64,000 bases of DNA from Ligustrum vulgare (lineage: Eukaryota; Streptophyta; Magnoliopsida; Lamiales; Oleaceae). Positions 11,690 through 24,964 of the stretch are shown in pieces. The DNA is taken from the NCBI GenBank assembly GCA_963555705.1, contig OY743190.1, positions 10,949,501 through 11,013,500 on the forward strand. The letters are read 5' to 3'. The stretch's first letter is position 1. Each line of letters starts with the position of its first letter. Made by a program: the position numbers and the translations under genes. The notes below the pieces were generated by a model, which did no database searches, was not told the DNA's origin, and worked only from the letters and a program-made list of their open reading frames with translations.

Positions 11690-14600
11690 AATAATTGCCT
11701 ATTGTAGCATGTGTGAACTTGTCGAAGAAAGAGGGCTTACCTTTTTCCCTTTCTGACCAAATACATTCAATTTACAATATTTGGAAGCCCAATACGACTA
11801 CTAGAGAAGAAGGTGGATCTATCAAAGATATTGCCTGTAGGCTCTAGCTGAAGTTGTGGGTAAAGTCATTTTACTATTGTTTATGTTTACTACTGTTTAT
11901 GAGGTAAACAATTTACAATTCTTTTCTCCATTTACCTCTATTTGGCCGATTCTATCTATCTACTATATCTCTAAATTTCTATGTTAATTAGTTATGGGAT
12001 GACAGTTCACTGTGTCCTAATTATTTTGTTTCCTCAGCCTCAAGATTTTTTTAGGATGTCATATAGAGTTTGAAATATGTTTAGTTGAATTTTTAATTGT
12101 GTTCACGATTCAAACTTATGACAACTGATACCTTGTCTTTGTCCATTTTTGCATAAGATCACTGTCACTTATTTAAACTCAGGATTCACATGTCTGCCAA
12201 TTATCTTAATAATCTACAATTTTTTCTAATTTTAAAAACATAAAGAAAAGTATAGAAATAGAAAATTAAAGAAATAAGAAAAGAGAAGGATTTAGTAACC
12301 TGCATGACTCACTACTGCAGGACAGGTCTGAAATCTGAATAAGATTGAAGAACCCTATAATGGCTGTCCACTACGCATAATTCAAATCAACTTTTTTTCA
12401 CATACAACATGCACATTAACAAGCAATCTCCATTGAATATATAATTTAATTTTCAGATAAGATGATTCAAGAATCAGAGCAAACTATGACCTCCACTTTA
12501 AGTCTCACCGTAACCCACCCCCCCCCCCCCCCCACATCTTAATTGTTCATTTGTGGATGTGAAAATTAGATTTAATAAGTGTAGGATAAATAGATAAATA
12601 GTTGATTTCAGTATAGTATCTATATCAATTTCATTAATATGTTATTTTGTTTCGATTATGTGTCTACTAAAAAAAATGTAAAAGTTTGACTTTTTTCCAA
12701 TGGTATGTATTTATTTCATTAATGCGTTTTCATTATTTATTTATTTTATTTTTTTTGCACTTTGATTTTAACATGTGAATGTAGATCCTGCATATTTCAC
12801 TTTGATTTCAAATGCAAGTTTCTTATTTTATGGCATTCTATTCAATTTCTCATATTCCAACATATTGTTTCTTATCTAATTGTTCTTGCAAATTCTTGAA
12901 GGGAGATACGTGGAGGTTAATTACTCATTTGAGTTTAATGAGCAAATTCTTTAAGCAGTCTCTATTCTATTTATCAGTTCCTGGTTCTTGCAATTCGCCA
13001 AGTAATGTTTCTTCTACTTTAAATTACGATATAATTCACCATTTTACTTATTTGAGATGTATAAACTAATTACAAGTTAACTTATTGCGTGTTGCACTTT
13101 GTTTTGAATTTAATTGCAATACATTTGTAAGTTGAATTAGTTCATTTGTTTTTAATACTGCATTTGTGAAAAAGATTTCTTGTAGTCTTGAAGGTACTCA
13201 AATCTTTTTACATCTTTGTGAGTTAGGTCCTGAAATTTGAATTCGATGTGATAACAAGAGATGAAATTCTATTTATTATAGTACCACATTTTGTCTCTCT
13301 TTGCGGCAAGTATATAGATATAAATGTACTTACCATGGATAAATAGGCTTATCCTTGAGGATAAATTATAATTCCATTTTCCATCTTTAGTACTGTAGCA
13401 TGAACATTCATTCGACATTTATTTATTTTGTGTTTATTGAGCTTGCACAGGAAAATATTTTTGTAGAGAATCTTTTGCCTTTTTCCTATGTGGTACCATT
13501 GTAAATATGGATTTTGGTTGGAGGAAGTTTTAGTTGTCGTCAGGTTATAATACATGAACTATTATAATAGTATGATTGTTTGAAAAGAAAAAAAAAAGAT
13601 CTTGGATCAATAAATTTTATTGATGCAATATCGTCACTTTATTGACAGTTGTACGACTAGAACCATCGACTCAAGTTGCCTGCAACCATGATACTTCACA
13701 CTATAGTTGTACATCTACATGAGTGTTAAAAATCTTGCTTGTTGATTTTATGTTGAAGTTAGTGTATCTCGGTTGCCAAAGGTTTTTTTCTTTTTAATGT
13801 TATATTTGAATGACATCCTGATATATAGATTATGTAGCTATTTTTCACAGCATTTTGTGGTATTCGGAAAAATTATAACTTATAATTCAGTGCCATATTC
13901 ATTCATCATTTTGAAACATGTGTACTGATTTTTCCTATCAAGTACCCTTTTCAATTCATTCAAATGTTTCTAAGATCTTTTTCAAGATAATTATTTTATT
14001 TCCTTTTATAGGTAAATCCACAAATGCACCAGGTTCAATTGTGTGATTTTGGAAGTGACAAAGTTTTTCAGCAATATTTTGTTTCATAGATATTTTTTCT
14101 TTGCTTCTAGATCGAGACATCTTTCCGTTCTCCTTATCTGAATATTGTTCATTTCTTACATTTTCCTTTCTTTCTTTCTGTCTTTAATTTTTCTTTTTCC
14201 GTTTTCAGAAAAGTTCTCTATATCAACTATGTTCGCGACCAACAAATGGAAGAATTTAATACATAATATGGACAAAATTGAAAAACAACAGTATAACAAT
14301 CTTTGTTTGTGAATCGTGCTTTTAATTGTTTTGTGTAGTGAGTTAGCTCGCATTATAACATCTTCTATTTTCTATAGAAATTTTGCTACATAGCTTCCGA
14401 GGTGTTAAATCAGTTAAATGCCTATTCTATTGTAGGAAAGATTATATAGGTCTTTTTGTTAGAAAATACTTTTTCCATTCCCTGTTATTTCTTCTCGATA
14501 TAGAGTTTTGCATTTTCCATAGGTCAGAAGAAAAAAACTGTGAAGTTTGACTTTTTGCCATCGTTTGTTATATTAATTAATGAAATCATATTTGGTGAGT

Positions 14601-15055
14601 GTAAACCACACTTGAGATATTTGCTGTTTTGGCATCGTTTGTTATATTAATTAATAAAATGTATCAAATATTTTTTATTGATTGTGCTGGTCCAATGGGT
14701 TCTCTTCAGTTTGATTTTTATTTATGTATTATGTATAATCTTTTTAGACCTTGTTTCAATCCAAATTTCTCATTTGGGTTCACTCATTTAAATGGTGGGT
14801 TTGCAAATGAATTCAATTATTTGATTACCAATTAAATCTTTAAATTTCTTTTTATCTACGATTGTTATTTCAGGTCTTTGATCTAACTGAATTGTGACTT
14901 TTCAGTATTGAAAAATCGAATCTTTGTTTATGAATGATCCACTGAAATATGAAACAAGGTAATCTGACTTAAAGGGTGAATTGTTTCCTTTTGTTGATAT
15001 TAGTAATCTTTTAATTTCTGGATTTTGCATAATGAAGTATAACTGACAGGATATT
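11690..15055. other. AT/T-rich non-coding stretch inside the putative Helitron
   Basis: The T-rich composition on the plus strand resembles plant introns. There is a 16-base C run at 12518-12533. I find no convincing exon or known protein on either strand. Confidence 0.4.
12518..12533. repeat. Poly(C) run
   Basis: Sixteen consecutive C bases, unusual in this AT-rich background and a likely site of length error or polymorphism. Confidence 0.9.
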
Positions 15056-15090
15056 GTTTCCGTTGTCACATGCTTAGAATTTGAATTACT

Positions 15091-15163
15091 TTGGTTGGAT
15101 TAAATGGTGTTGTAGAGTTTCACTTGAAGACCATGGAGAGGGCAATGCAACAAGCATATGCCA
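15091..15163 (+). pseudogene. Short exon-like fragment (unrecognised)
   Basis: The frame reads GLNGVVEFHLKTMERAMQQA, then YAN, and stops being coding-like at a possible splice donor (CCAAT|GTGAGTT, 15163). The composition differs from the T-rich flanks. I could not assign a family. It is probably part of the same captured gene as the neighbouring fragments. Confidence 0.3.
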
Positions 15164-15887
15164 ATGTGAGTTCCCGATGTTTTAAATTAAAATTTAGGAT
15201 GGTACAGATATTTTTTAAAAGTGATTTCTTATTCAAACCAAAAATTCTTGAGAACCATGATGTTTTTTCCTATATATTTTAGACGAGAGGATTCTTAAAT
15301 ATTGATTTCTTAAATTAAACTCTTAAAGTAAATCTTTCTAGGTGCTTATCTTTGTCTTATGCTCAGGTGAACGAACTTAATTTTGTCCTTTACTCTCACA
15401 TCTTTACAATGTGTTTTTTTTTAAGTAGACAAAAGTTATTTATTAGGTTGGTGCGATACGATGGAATGGTTATTCAAAGAAGAAAGAATAGAGAGAACTT
15501 TTAGCTTGGAATAGTTATAGTTGTGCAGTTTATTAATTTGTATGAGCAATATAGGTAGAACTTTGGAATACTTGCTTGCAAATGGATGTACATTCCATTT
15601 GATTATATGTTTTGATACGTGGCTTTATTTTTCTCTATATTACTTCTCTCATGATGGTCATTTGAAAGATCAGATTTACATAGACTCAATAAACTAAAGT
15701 AGGTGAATGGGATTTTTTGTTGTGCAAGTAGTGTTTCCATAAGTTATTTAATCTAATTATTGAGGATTCAAGTCCAAGTGTTTAGTTATCTAAACTATTG
15801 ATCTGTCTGGTAATTGAAATTAAATGATAGAAGAAGAACTTTTAAAGTTAACACAATTAGAACTTTTAAAGTTAACACAATTATGTT

Positions 15888-15980
15888 CATGGTGAGTAAA
15901 GTGACTGGTTTTAGGGCGTATAGGTTTTGGCTCCGCTTCCCAATCACTGGAACTGGTATTAACCTTGCTAGAAGCTTTGG
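15888..15980 (+). pseudogene. Left half of a coding-like frame split by the gypsy insertion
   Basis: The frame reads FRAYRFWLRFPITGTGINLA, then RSFG, up to the retrotransposon. Removing the element and one copy of the 5-bp duplication continues the same frame at 25856 as AFVIFNNEKVWDDNESSVQF, then I and a stop (about 25919). So the frame was continuous before the insertion. Family unknown. Confidence 0.35.
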
Positions 15981-17913
15981 TGTAGCGACCGAGAATTTTC
16001 TGTGACTTATTTAAATATTATTTAAAACGTGTCGCTATGACTTTACCTATTTATTTTAAACACAATTTCGTCTAACCAATTTAAGTTAAAATTTAAATTA
16101 TTTAAATTTATCGTAGTTCAATTTCAATTTTTATGAAAGTACCTTATTTTCATTATATATTTATTTATGTATTTTAATCCAAATTATAAATGAGATTAAA
16201 TTAATTTTCATAATATTCAAATTTCAGAATTTTATTCAAAATATCCCAACGTCACAATTTTAAATCTTAATTCAAAATTTAACGATTTTAAAGTCCAAAT
16301 TTATTTATTTCGTTATTTTGATATTTTTCCAAGTTAAATTCCTTTAATTCCAAAAATTTAGTTTTTAGCACAATTTCAATGGGTATGAAAGATCCATTTC
16401 CCCCACATTTCCAATAATTCCACCTCCCATTTCCATTTTTCACACTCCATGATCCTCTCACTCTTTCCCCTAAATCTCACATGTTTCTATTTCAAATTCA
16501 CACACGTTTTGATCACATCCACCAGCCTGCACTGCCAATTATCAAATCTCCCCCTCAATTCTGCATTCAGTGATTTCAGTTCCTGCAATCCATCCTCAAT
16601 CAGCATGTTACCAACTTCAACAAGCAATCTTCCATTTTCAGATTTCAAACTCCCTGATTTTCTCCCTCATACTTCCTAAGATGACATTTACAATCCTGCA
16701 ATTCATCCCAATCAGATGAACACAAGCAATCTACCAAATTCAGCACACAAACCATGACTTATATCCCATTTTTCATTCTACACGAGCTCACCCTGGCCAG
16801 ACAATCCTTCTGGTAATTTTCTACTGCATTTCTTCAGCATCTCACAGCCATCACCAATTTTCTGCAAGACCCATGTCACCAACGAAAACTACCAATCATC
16901 TTCACCACCCTTCACCACCGAAGACAGCCTCCCAGACCTCATCACCTGCAGCACTACCACCAATCCGGTCACTGCCTTCTATCATCATCATCATCATCAT
17001 CACCTCGACCAACCAGACCTCCAAACCATTTTCATCCCCACCTCAATCACCACAATCAGCCATTTCCCTGCAACCAAGAAATCAAACCAGTCGCCACCAC
17101 CATCACCGCAGACCACAAACCTGCAACCACTGCCATCTCCCTACCACCATAGCCACCTCCATCACAACCCAAACACCACCACCCAAAAACCTGCACAAAT
17201 CACCGCTGCACCCAAATCCGAAACTCGCACACCACACAGTCCACACTCCTCAGTCCCAACTCGAAATACCCTCAAATCAAACCCAAGGAAAAACCCATGA
17301 ATCAAGAAGTTTATTTCTTACCTCAACCACCGGAGTTCCACCGGAAATCGCGGTTTCAATTCGATCCCAGACCTCGGTTTTGAATCAAACCAACCCACAA
17401 TCATCCAAATTTTTCTTCTTTCACACACCCACAACACTCCTCTCCTCGCTGTCTCACGCCTATTTCGCCATCACCGGTTTCCCCGCTGATGTCTCGTTGA
17501 GGACGTCTCTGAGATTTTTCCCTTTTTCTGCGTGAGTGTAGTGAGAGAAAGTATAACGAGAGAAAATGGTAGAGAGATAAGAGAGAAATCTGATAATATA
17601 TTTTAATTTCCAGAACTTGCCCTTTGGTCCATAACTTTTAAAGTGTTTCAAATCAGTCCCTATAGTTTTAAAATCTTATAATTTCAGCCCTTAAGTTTTA
17701 AATGAGTTTTAATCAGTCCCTAGGTTTTCAAAATGTTTTATTTCAATCCTTTCAGTTTTAAACAATTTTATTTCAGTCCCTACTTATTTAATTCATTTGA
17801 TTTTAAGCCAAGTTTTAAAAGATTTCCATTTCAGTCCCCAAATGTTTAAAAGCAATCATTTAAGCCCCCATATTTTTAAAGTCTTTTGATTTTGTTCATA
17901 TTGATTTAAAATG

Positions 17914-17953
<40 letters not shown>

Positions 17954-18839
17954 TTATAAATCTCAACTTTTGAAAATATTCATTTTAGTCCATCAACTTT
18001 CAAAATATTCATTTTAGTCCCTCAACTTTCAAAATATTCATTTTAGTCCCTCAACTTTCAAAGTATTCATTTTAGTCCCTCAACTTTCAAAGCATCAATT
18101 TCAGTCCTCAAATTGTAAATTATTATTTTTAAACTACAAATTTCTAAAGACTAAGGTAACTTATTGGCTAGACGAGGCGTACGAAGATTTAAAGGATTTA
18201 AGTCGTTTCCCGCTCAACTTTGCACTCGTCGGATTTAAGGTAGACTCGCCCCCACTAATTGATTTATATTATAATTGCATGTGTTATGTGGATTTGTGTG
18301 ATTTTATGCTTAATTGCATGAGAAAAGAATATCTCTTTTGAGATAAAGAATTATGTTATGCTGGGCATAACTTATCTGCTAGCCAAGAAAAGAAAAGAAT
18401 GTGTTCATTTGCGTTCACTATGTGATGCCTATGAATAAGAAAAGAACGTCACTACATTATTTGCATGATTACGTGTTCAATTATCTTGTAAATTAATTAC
18501 TGGCGATGAGTCTACTGGGTATTTCATTTTGAAATGCTCAACCCGTTGTTTTTACAATTTTTGCAGATTTCGGAGACGATGGCGAGTGATGGACAATGAC
18601 GGCAAATTACAAATTGATACTTTTTTTTAAAAGTCGTAAACTTTGAAATAATTGTTTCATTTTATCAAGAACTGTCATTTTTATATATTTGTACGAATTT
18701 ACTTATTCCAATTATATTATCGCTAAACTTTTATTCAATAAATGTGATATTTAATATTTAGTCATTTTCCGCACCCAAAGTTTATTCAAGAATTTAGAAA
18801 AGTGACGTTCCCGCGCTCCTCGGAACTCGGGGCGTTACA
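15981..18839 (+). repeat. 5' LTR of the Tekay-like element
   Basis: Runs from TGTAGCGACCGAG to GGGGCGTTACA. It contains a C-rich, proline/threonine/serine-coding stretch with a 220-residue open frame (16873-17535), and a (TA)n microsatellite near 17.92 kb. Four or five diverged repeats of TCAACTTTCAAAATATTCAT with TTTAGTCCC lie at 17965-18100. The end region (18160-18560) is the part nearest the primer site. Confidence 0.95.
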
Positions 18840-18842
18840 GCG

Positions 18843-18854
18843 TGGTATCAGAGC
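18843..18854 (+). other. Primer-binding site (initiator tRNA-Met)
   Basis: TGGTATCAGAGC begins four bases after the 5' LTR. This is the standard plant LTR-retrotransposon primer site, complementary to the 3' end of initiator Met-tRNA. Confidence 0.95.
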
Positions 18855-21800
18855 GGGTCTACGTTTCTGTAGACTTACAAATTTTTTTTACAAAATAAGA
18901 AAAATATTTTTTTCTAAAAATAATAGAAATAATGTTTTGACGACTTTTTGCCATTGCCATCATTTTTCCGCCGACTCCGAAGGTAACGAAGTTTAGTATG
19001 TTTACTTTATTGATTTATTTCGGATACTTGAGAATAAATGTTTTGAGAATTTGACGAGAAAAGAAAAGAAAAGAAAAGACGAGAAAGAATTAGAAAACTA
19101 GTATCCGAAATAATGAGAAAGAAATAAAGAAAGAAATGAGTTTTGGAGCATAACGGGAAATTTTTTTGAAAGAAAAGAAAAGAAAGGAAACGAGTGTTGA
19201 GCATAATGGGAATAATATGATTTAAGAATGATTTCAAAATAATTTTTGTCCTCGAACTTGGAAATGATGTACCCTAACTGGACTTTGCATAATTGATTTT
19301 TAGACATGGCACAATTTACGAGAAGTCAACAGAAATGATTAGACAATATTTTCGGAATATCTATCGTTTAGATTAAATGAGAAATAGTAAGCCAGTTTTA
19401 TGAAGTTATGATGAGATGTTGAGATTATAAGTGATGTGATTTATTGAGACTTTTATGAGAAGAATTATGAGGTTAGAGATTTAAAGATTTGGTTATTAAG
19501 TAATGGATATTATGTTGAATAAGTGAATTATTCCTCTATTTTTTAGAGAAATTTATTATGAAGTTTGGCCCTGTGAATAAATTTTGGGAATATGATTTAT
19601 GGCATATATTTATAAGTATGAGTAGTCTTTTGAGGCATTTAAGGTATTGAATGAAGTGATATTGCGATGTTGGCAAATATGATTTGAAATTGTTATGTTG
19701 AGGAATGATGAATTGCTTTTTGGGATATTTTTGATGATATTGAAGTGTTGGAATTGTCGTCAATATTTAAATGGTTATGGACAAATGTGGAGTTATTTGT
19801 TATTGTTGGTTATGAAGTATACCTGCGGATTGGATAAGTCAAAATTACAAAGGGAGATTATGCCTAGAATTTTATCATTTGGAATTAAGAGCTTAGTATG
19901 ATAAGCATCCGCTAAAGGAATTGAGGTTAGAATTGCAAGTTCATTTACACCATAAGCGAAATTTAGTACATGATAAGTTATATTTTGAAAGATGAGTGAA
20001 GACAAGTATTATGGCGTTATTGGGAAGAATCTTAATGATTTTTGGGAACAGATTTATCACTAGTAAGGAATGATCACTTGTATTGGAGAATATTATAAAT
20101 TATGAGGATATGAGATAATACTGTTGATTTATTTTGGAATGTGATCGGGAAGATATGTTAGAGAAAAGCTGATGATATTATGTTATTGGGTATACTACAT
20201 TGAGAGAATATTCAGGAAATTTCTATCGTTTTAATTATTTTGGTGATATTTGGTGATAAGAAGTCTTGGAGATGACAAATTATTATGGTTTGATATGTTT
20301 TTAAAGAAATAGTAAAGATTTATTGAAATTTGGAGAAAATTTTCATGGGTTTACAGAGATTAGTGAAGAGACGTGATGTCCTTTGGATGATTGAGTAATG
20401 ACTTAAGTAGTCAGCAAATATTTCTTAATACAGAGGCTATGTTGAGAGTTTGTATTTTAGACCTTTGTGATGGTTAGGAAAAACCATTTACCGTTTGTTG
20501 AATTTACATGTAATATGATTATTGGGAATAGTCAGTTATCATGAATGGGAGATATTGAAAATATTTTATGGTGAGACTCCTTAAAAGAGTAACCATTTAT
20601 TCAAAGTGAGAAATTGGGAACATGTGATTTAATGTTTGGGATTGTGTGAGATAATGATGATGGTCATAAGGTCATTTGAATACAAAAGGTACAAGAGATA
20701 ATTATAATGAATAATGTGATTCTCTTGGGTCGAGAATTTAAGGTGATAATGTATTGAAATTATGAAATAAGTTGACCATCCATGAATAAGTTATGCTGTA
20801 TTTGGTCCTAAGTGGAAATTAAAAGAATAATGAATCTCAGTCATGGAAAATAAATCAGGTTTCCTCGTAATTTGAATGATTCACTGATGTACGTTAAGTT
20901 TTCATTTATGATACTAGAGAATCATGAGAGAAAAAAAAATTTGGATGAAATTGATGAAAGAAACTTTATCAGGTCCTAGATTTGTACAAATATTGATGAA
21001 GTATTAGCATTTGATCAGAGAAAGACTTATGATTTATCATATCTTGAAATTTTGGAGATTGTTAATGATGATATCTTGTTTTAGAAAATAAGAAATGAAA
21101 TTTTATATAATTGTTCTTGTGGAAAGAATTTGTGGAAAATAGAGATGAGACTTCACAGTGATGACTTATTTTGGAGTGGTGTGCAAAGAAGTGACAACGG
21201 TAGAATCCAAGATTTATTAGTCTGAGAGATTGATATATAATTTTAGTGAGCAGATTGACGTATAAGGTTCACATGATAGGTATGATGGGTATTATAGAGA
21301 GATTGATATGAATATTGAGGTCACATGATACGATGATAAGTGACATGTTACATGATTACTACAAAGATATGGTGACTAGACAGTTAAGGGATATTATTGT
21401 TATCCCGTGAAGAAATTGTGTGAATATATTGAGTCAATTGATCTCATTTTGATGGTTTATTGCATTATGGTGAAATATTACATACGATTGAGAATTTTCA
21501 TTTTGAGTCATAATATATGGATCTATTTAAGTTTTGGTGATGCAGTTTCGATTAATTATTATCGGTTGTACATTTGAGGTGAGTAAAGTATTTTGCTACG
21601 AAAATAGGAAACCGGAGAAGATCATTTGTGTGACTTCTACTTATAATGGGATTGTATCTTTGGGTTAAGCAAACTTGATGAGGAATCCTATATGATTTAC
21701 AGAAGTCTTATTCAATGGTGATAGACTTAATTAGAACATTGTTTATAGTGTGACATGAATTGAAGTTTTGAGAGACCAGGACAAATTGAATCTTGAACTT

Positions 21801-22189
21801 CAGATTGGGAAATTAGTGAGGTTTCTTAAGTTTGAGAATAACATATCTGATCTGTATGATGCTTTAAGTTAGTATCTTAGCCCTCAGTTAGAATGAGTAT
21901 GTGATACCGAGTACTTGATGCATGATTTAAAAGTATGGATTAAAGGATTTAAGTTTGAATTCTCCGATTTTGAAAAGGAAGTTTCAGTCGAACTTATAAA
22001 TGATTTCGTTGGTACATCTTTTCAGAAAGATTCTGCCAAGTTTGAGTTTTGTACTCAATGTTTTAGAATTGATACCGCGTTTCTATGTTTTGGATCATAA
22101 GGATTTATTTTTTTATTTATCTTCTTGATGTTTAGGATTAAGCATTTGGGTTAATGAACATTTTGTGGTTTCGATATTAGTATAGATCC
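18855..22189 (+). other. Non-coding, C-poor interior of the Tekay-like element
   Basis: Where gag and most of pol should be, all frames are broken by closely spaced stops and I find no family motif (no zinc knuckle, DSG protease or YVDD). The plus strand is strikingly poor in C from about 19.3 to 22.2 kb and rich in G, A and T (strings such as GATGAGATGTTGAGATTATA). That is unlike both the LTRs and normal gag-pol. It may be long-decayed pol or an unrelated filler sequence. Confidence 0.6.
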
Positions 22190-22535
22190 TATAAAAGGTA
22201 CCTTTCGTTTTGACAAGAGAGGAATTTAAGGCCTCATTTCATCGGACCATTTAAAATGCTAGAGAAGTGGGTAATGTGACTTATTGTTTGACTTCGCCAC
22301 TAGAACTTGCATATGTTCACAATGTCTTTCATGTTTACCTACTGAGAAAGTATGTTCATGATTCAAATCACATGGTAAATTATTAGTTTATTTTTTTAGT
22401 TCAGAAATATTTGACTTATGAAGAGGCACCTATGTGCATAGTAGAGAGAAAAGTCCATGTCTTAAGAAACAAAGAGATTTCATTAGTCAAAGTCCAATGG
22501 GGTAGACAAGGTAGTGTTGAAACTACTTGAGAAAA
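22190..22535 (+). pseudogene. Gypsy integrase C-terminus and chromodomain remnant, copy 1
   Basis: After a frameshifted RPHFIGPFKMLEK, the frame reads GNVTYCLTSPLELAYVHNVF, then HVYLLRKYVHDSNHMV. A second block reads QKYLTYEEAPMCIVERKVHV, then LRNKEISLVKVQWGRQGSVE, then a stop. These match the end of Tekay/Del-type gypsy polyproteins, whose integrase carries a chromodomain-like tail. Stops and frameshifts make it non-functional. Confidence 0.85.
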
Positions 22536-22627
22536 GAAAGAAGAAAGAAGTCTGGCTTAATAACCAGATATAGTTAGATGAAAAAAAAAAAAAAAAGGTT
22601 TAAAATCTCGAGGACGAAATTATTTTA

Positions 22628-22854
22628 AGTGGAGAAGGTTGTAGCGACCGAGAAATTTTCAAACTTAAAAGACTTGTTTTACCAAACTTGTCGCTACGAC
22701 TCTCCAACCTTAACAATTATTATTCAAAACCAGCGCTCTCGTCTAGTCATGTTAGTTATTTTAAGATTTTAAGAAAAGAAATTTAAATTCGTTTAAATCT
22801 TTAAGTCCAAATTTCGACTTTAAACTTGTTTCAATTTCATCCTTCATTTTTAAA
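22628..22854 (+). repeat. Internal purine tract plus truncated, diverged LTR start
   Basis: AAGTGGAGAAGG followed by TGTAGCGACCGAGAAATTTT at 22640 repeats the junction of interior and 3' LTR, but after about 25 bases it diverges strongly from the element's own LTRs. It runs only about 215 bases, then returns to a second pol end. It is a relic LTR start of a related but different element trapped inside. Confidence 0.75.
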
Positions 22855-22987
22855 GTTCAATGGGGAAGACCTGGTAGTGATGAAGCTACCTGGTTCAGGA
22901 AAGAAGAAATTTTGATCAAGTATCCAATTAGTTTAAATTAAGAAAATTTTAAATTTCGAGGACGAAATTATTTTAAGGTGGTAGGGT
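22855..22987 (+). pseudogene. Second chromodomain-like pol end and polypurine tract
   Basis: The frame reads VQWGRPGSDEATWFRKEEIL, then IKYP, a second and better-kept copy of the polyprotein C-terminus. After GAGGACGAAATTATTTT come AAGGTGGTAGGGT (22975-22987), the polypurine tract, and then the 3' LTR. Its divergence from copy 1 suggests that two parental elements recombined. Confidence 0.8.
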
Positions 22988-24920
22988 TGTAGCGACCGAG
23001 AATTTTCTGTGACTTATTTAAATATTATTTAAAACGTGTCGCTATGACTTTACCTATTTATTTTAAACACAATTTCGTCTAACCAATTTAAGTTAAAATT
23101 TAAATTATTTAAATTTATCGTAGTTCAATTTCAATTTTTATGAAAGTACCTTATTTTCATTATATATTTATTTATGTATTTTAATCCAAATTATAAATGA
23201 GATTAAATTAATTTTCATAATATTCAAATTTCAGAATTTTATTCAAAATATCCCAACGTCACAATTTTAAATCTTAATTCAAAATTTAACGATTTTAAAG
23301 TCCAAATTTATTTATTTCGTTATTTTGATATTTTTCCAAGTTAAATTCCTTTAATTCCAAAAATTTAGTTTTTAGCACAATTCCAATGGGTATGAAAGAT
23401 CCATTTCCCCCACATTTCCAATAATTCCACCTCCCATTTCCATTTTTCACACTCCATGATCCTCTCACTCTTTCCCCTAAATCTCACATGTTTCTATTTC
23501 AAATTCACACACGTTTTGATCACATCCACCAGCCTGCACTGCCAATTATCAAATCTCCCCCTCAATTCTGCATTCAGTGATTTCAGTTCCTGCAATCTAT
23601 CCTCAATCAGCATGTTACCAACTTCAACAAGCAATCTTCCATTTTCAGATTTCAAACTCCCTGATTTTCTCCCTCATACTTCCTAAGATGACATTTACAA
23701 TCCTGCAATTCATCCCAATCAGATGAACACAAGCAATCTACCAAATTCAGCACACAAACCATGACTTATATCCCATTTTTCATTCTACACGAGCTCACCC
23801 TGGCCAGACAATCCTTCTGGTAATTTTCTACTGCATTTCTTCAGCATCTCACAGCCATCACCAATTTTCTGCAAGACCCATGTCACCAACGAAAACTACC
23901 AATCATCTTCACCACCCTTCACCACCGAAGACAGCCTCCCAGACCTCATCACCTGCAGCACTACCACCAATCCGGTCACTGCCTTCTATCATCATCATCA
24001 TCATCATCACCTCGACCAACCAGACCTCCAAACCATTTTCATCCCCACCTCAATCACCACAATCAGCCATTTCCCTGCAACCAAGAAATCAAACCAGTCG
24101 CCACCACCATCACCGCAGACCACAAACCTGCAACCACTGCCATCTCCCTACCACCATAGCCACCTCCATCACAACCCAAACACCACCACCCAAAAACCTG
24201 CACAAATCACCGCTGCACCCAAATCCGAAACTCGCACACCACACAGTCCACACTCCTCAGTCCCAACTCGAAATACCCTCAAATCAAACCCAAGGAAAAA
24301 CCCATGAATCAAGAAGTTTATTTCTTACCTCAACCACCGGAGTTCCACCGGAAATCGCGGTTTCAATTCGATCCCAGACCTCGGTTTTGAATCAAACCAA
24401 CCCACAATCATCCAAATTTTTCTTCTTTCACACACCCACAACACTCCTCTCCTCGCTGTCTCACGCCTATTTCGCCATCACCGGTTTCCCCGCTGATGTC
24501 TCGTTGAGGACGTCTCTGAGATTTTTCCCTTTTTCTGCGTGAGTGTAGTGAGAGAAAGTATAACGAGAGAAAATGGTAGAGAGATAAGAGAGAAATCTGA
24601 TAATATATTTTAATTTCCAGAACTTGCCCTTTGGTCCATAACTTTTAAAGTGTTTCAAATCAGTCCCTATAGTTTTAAAATCTTATAATTTCAGCCCTTA
24701 AGTTTTAAATGAGTTTTAATCAGTCCCTAGGTTTTCAAAATGTTTTATTTCAATCCTTTCAGTTTTAAACAATTTTATTTCAGTCCCTACTTATTTAATT
24801 CATTTGATTTTAAGCCAAGTTTTAAAAGATTTCCATTTCAGTCCCCAAATGTTTAAAAGCAATCATTTAAGCCCCCATATTTTTAAAGTCTTTTGATTTT
24901 GTTCATATTGATTTAAAATG

Positions 24921-24964
<44 letters not shown>

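Noticed and set aside
16873..17535. 220-residue open frame in the 5' LTR, repeated at 23880-24542, as a conserved LTR gene
   Set aside because: The copies are the same because the LTRs are young, so this is not evidence of selection. The product is low-complexity Pro/Thr/Ser/His from C-rich DNA and shows no domain. Codon-level constraint would have to be shown in other family members.
17965..18100. Short repeats TTTTAGTCCCTCAACTTTCA as a separate minisatellite feature
   Set aside because: They are part of both LTRs of the gypsy element and were copied with it.
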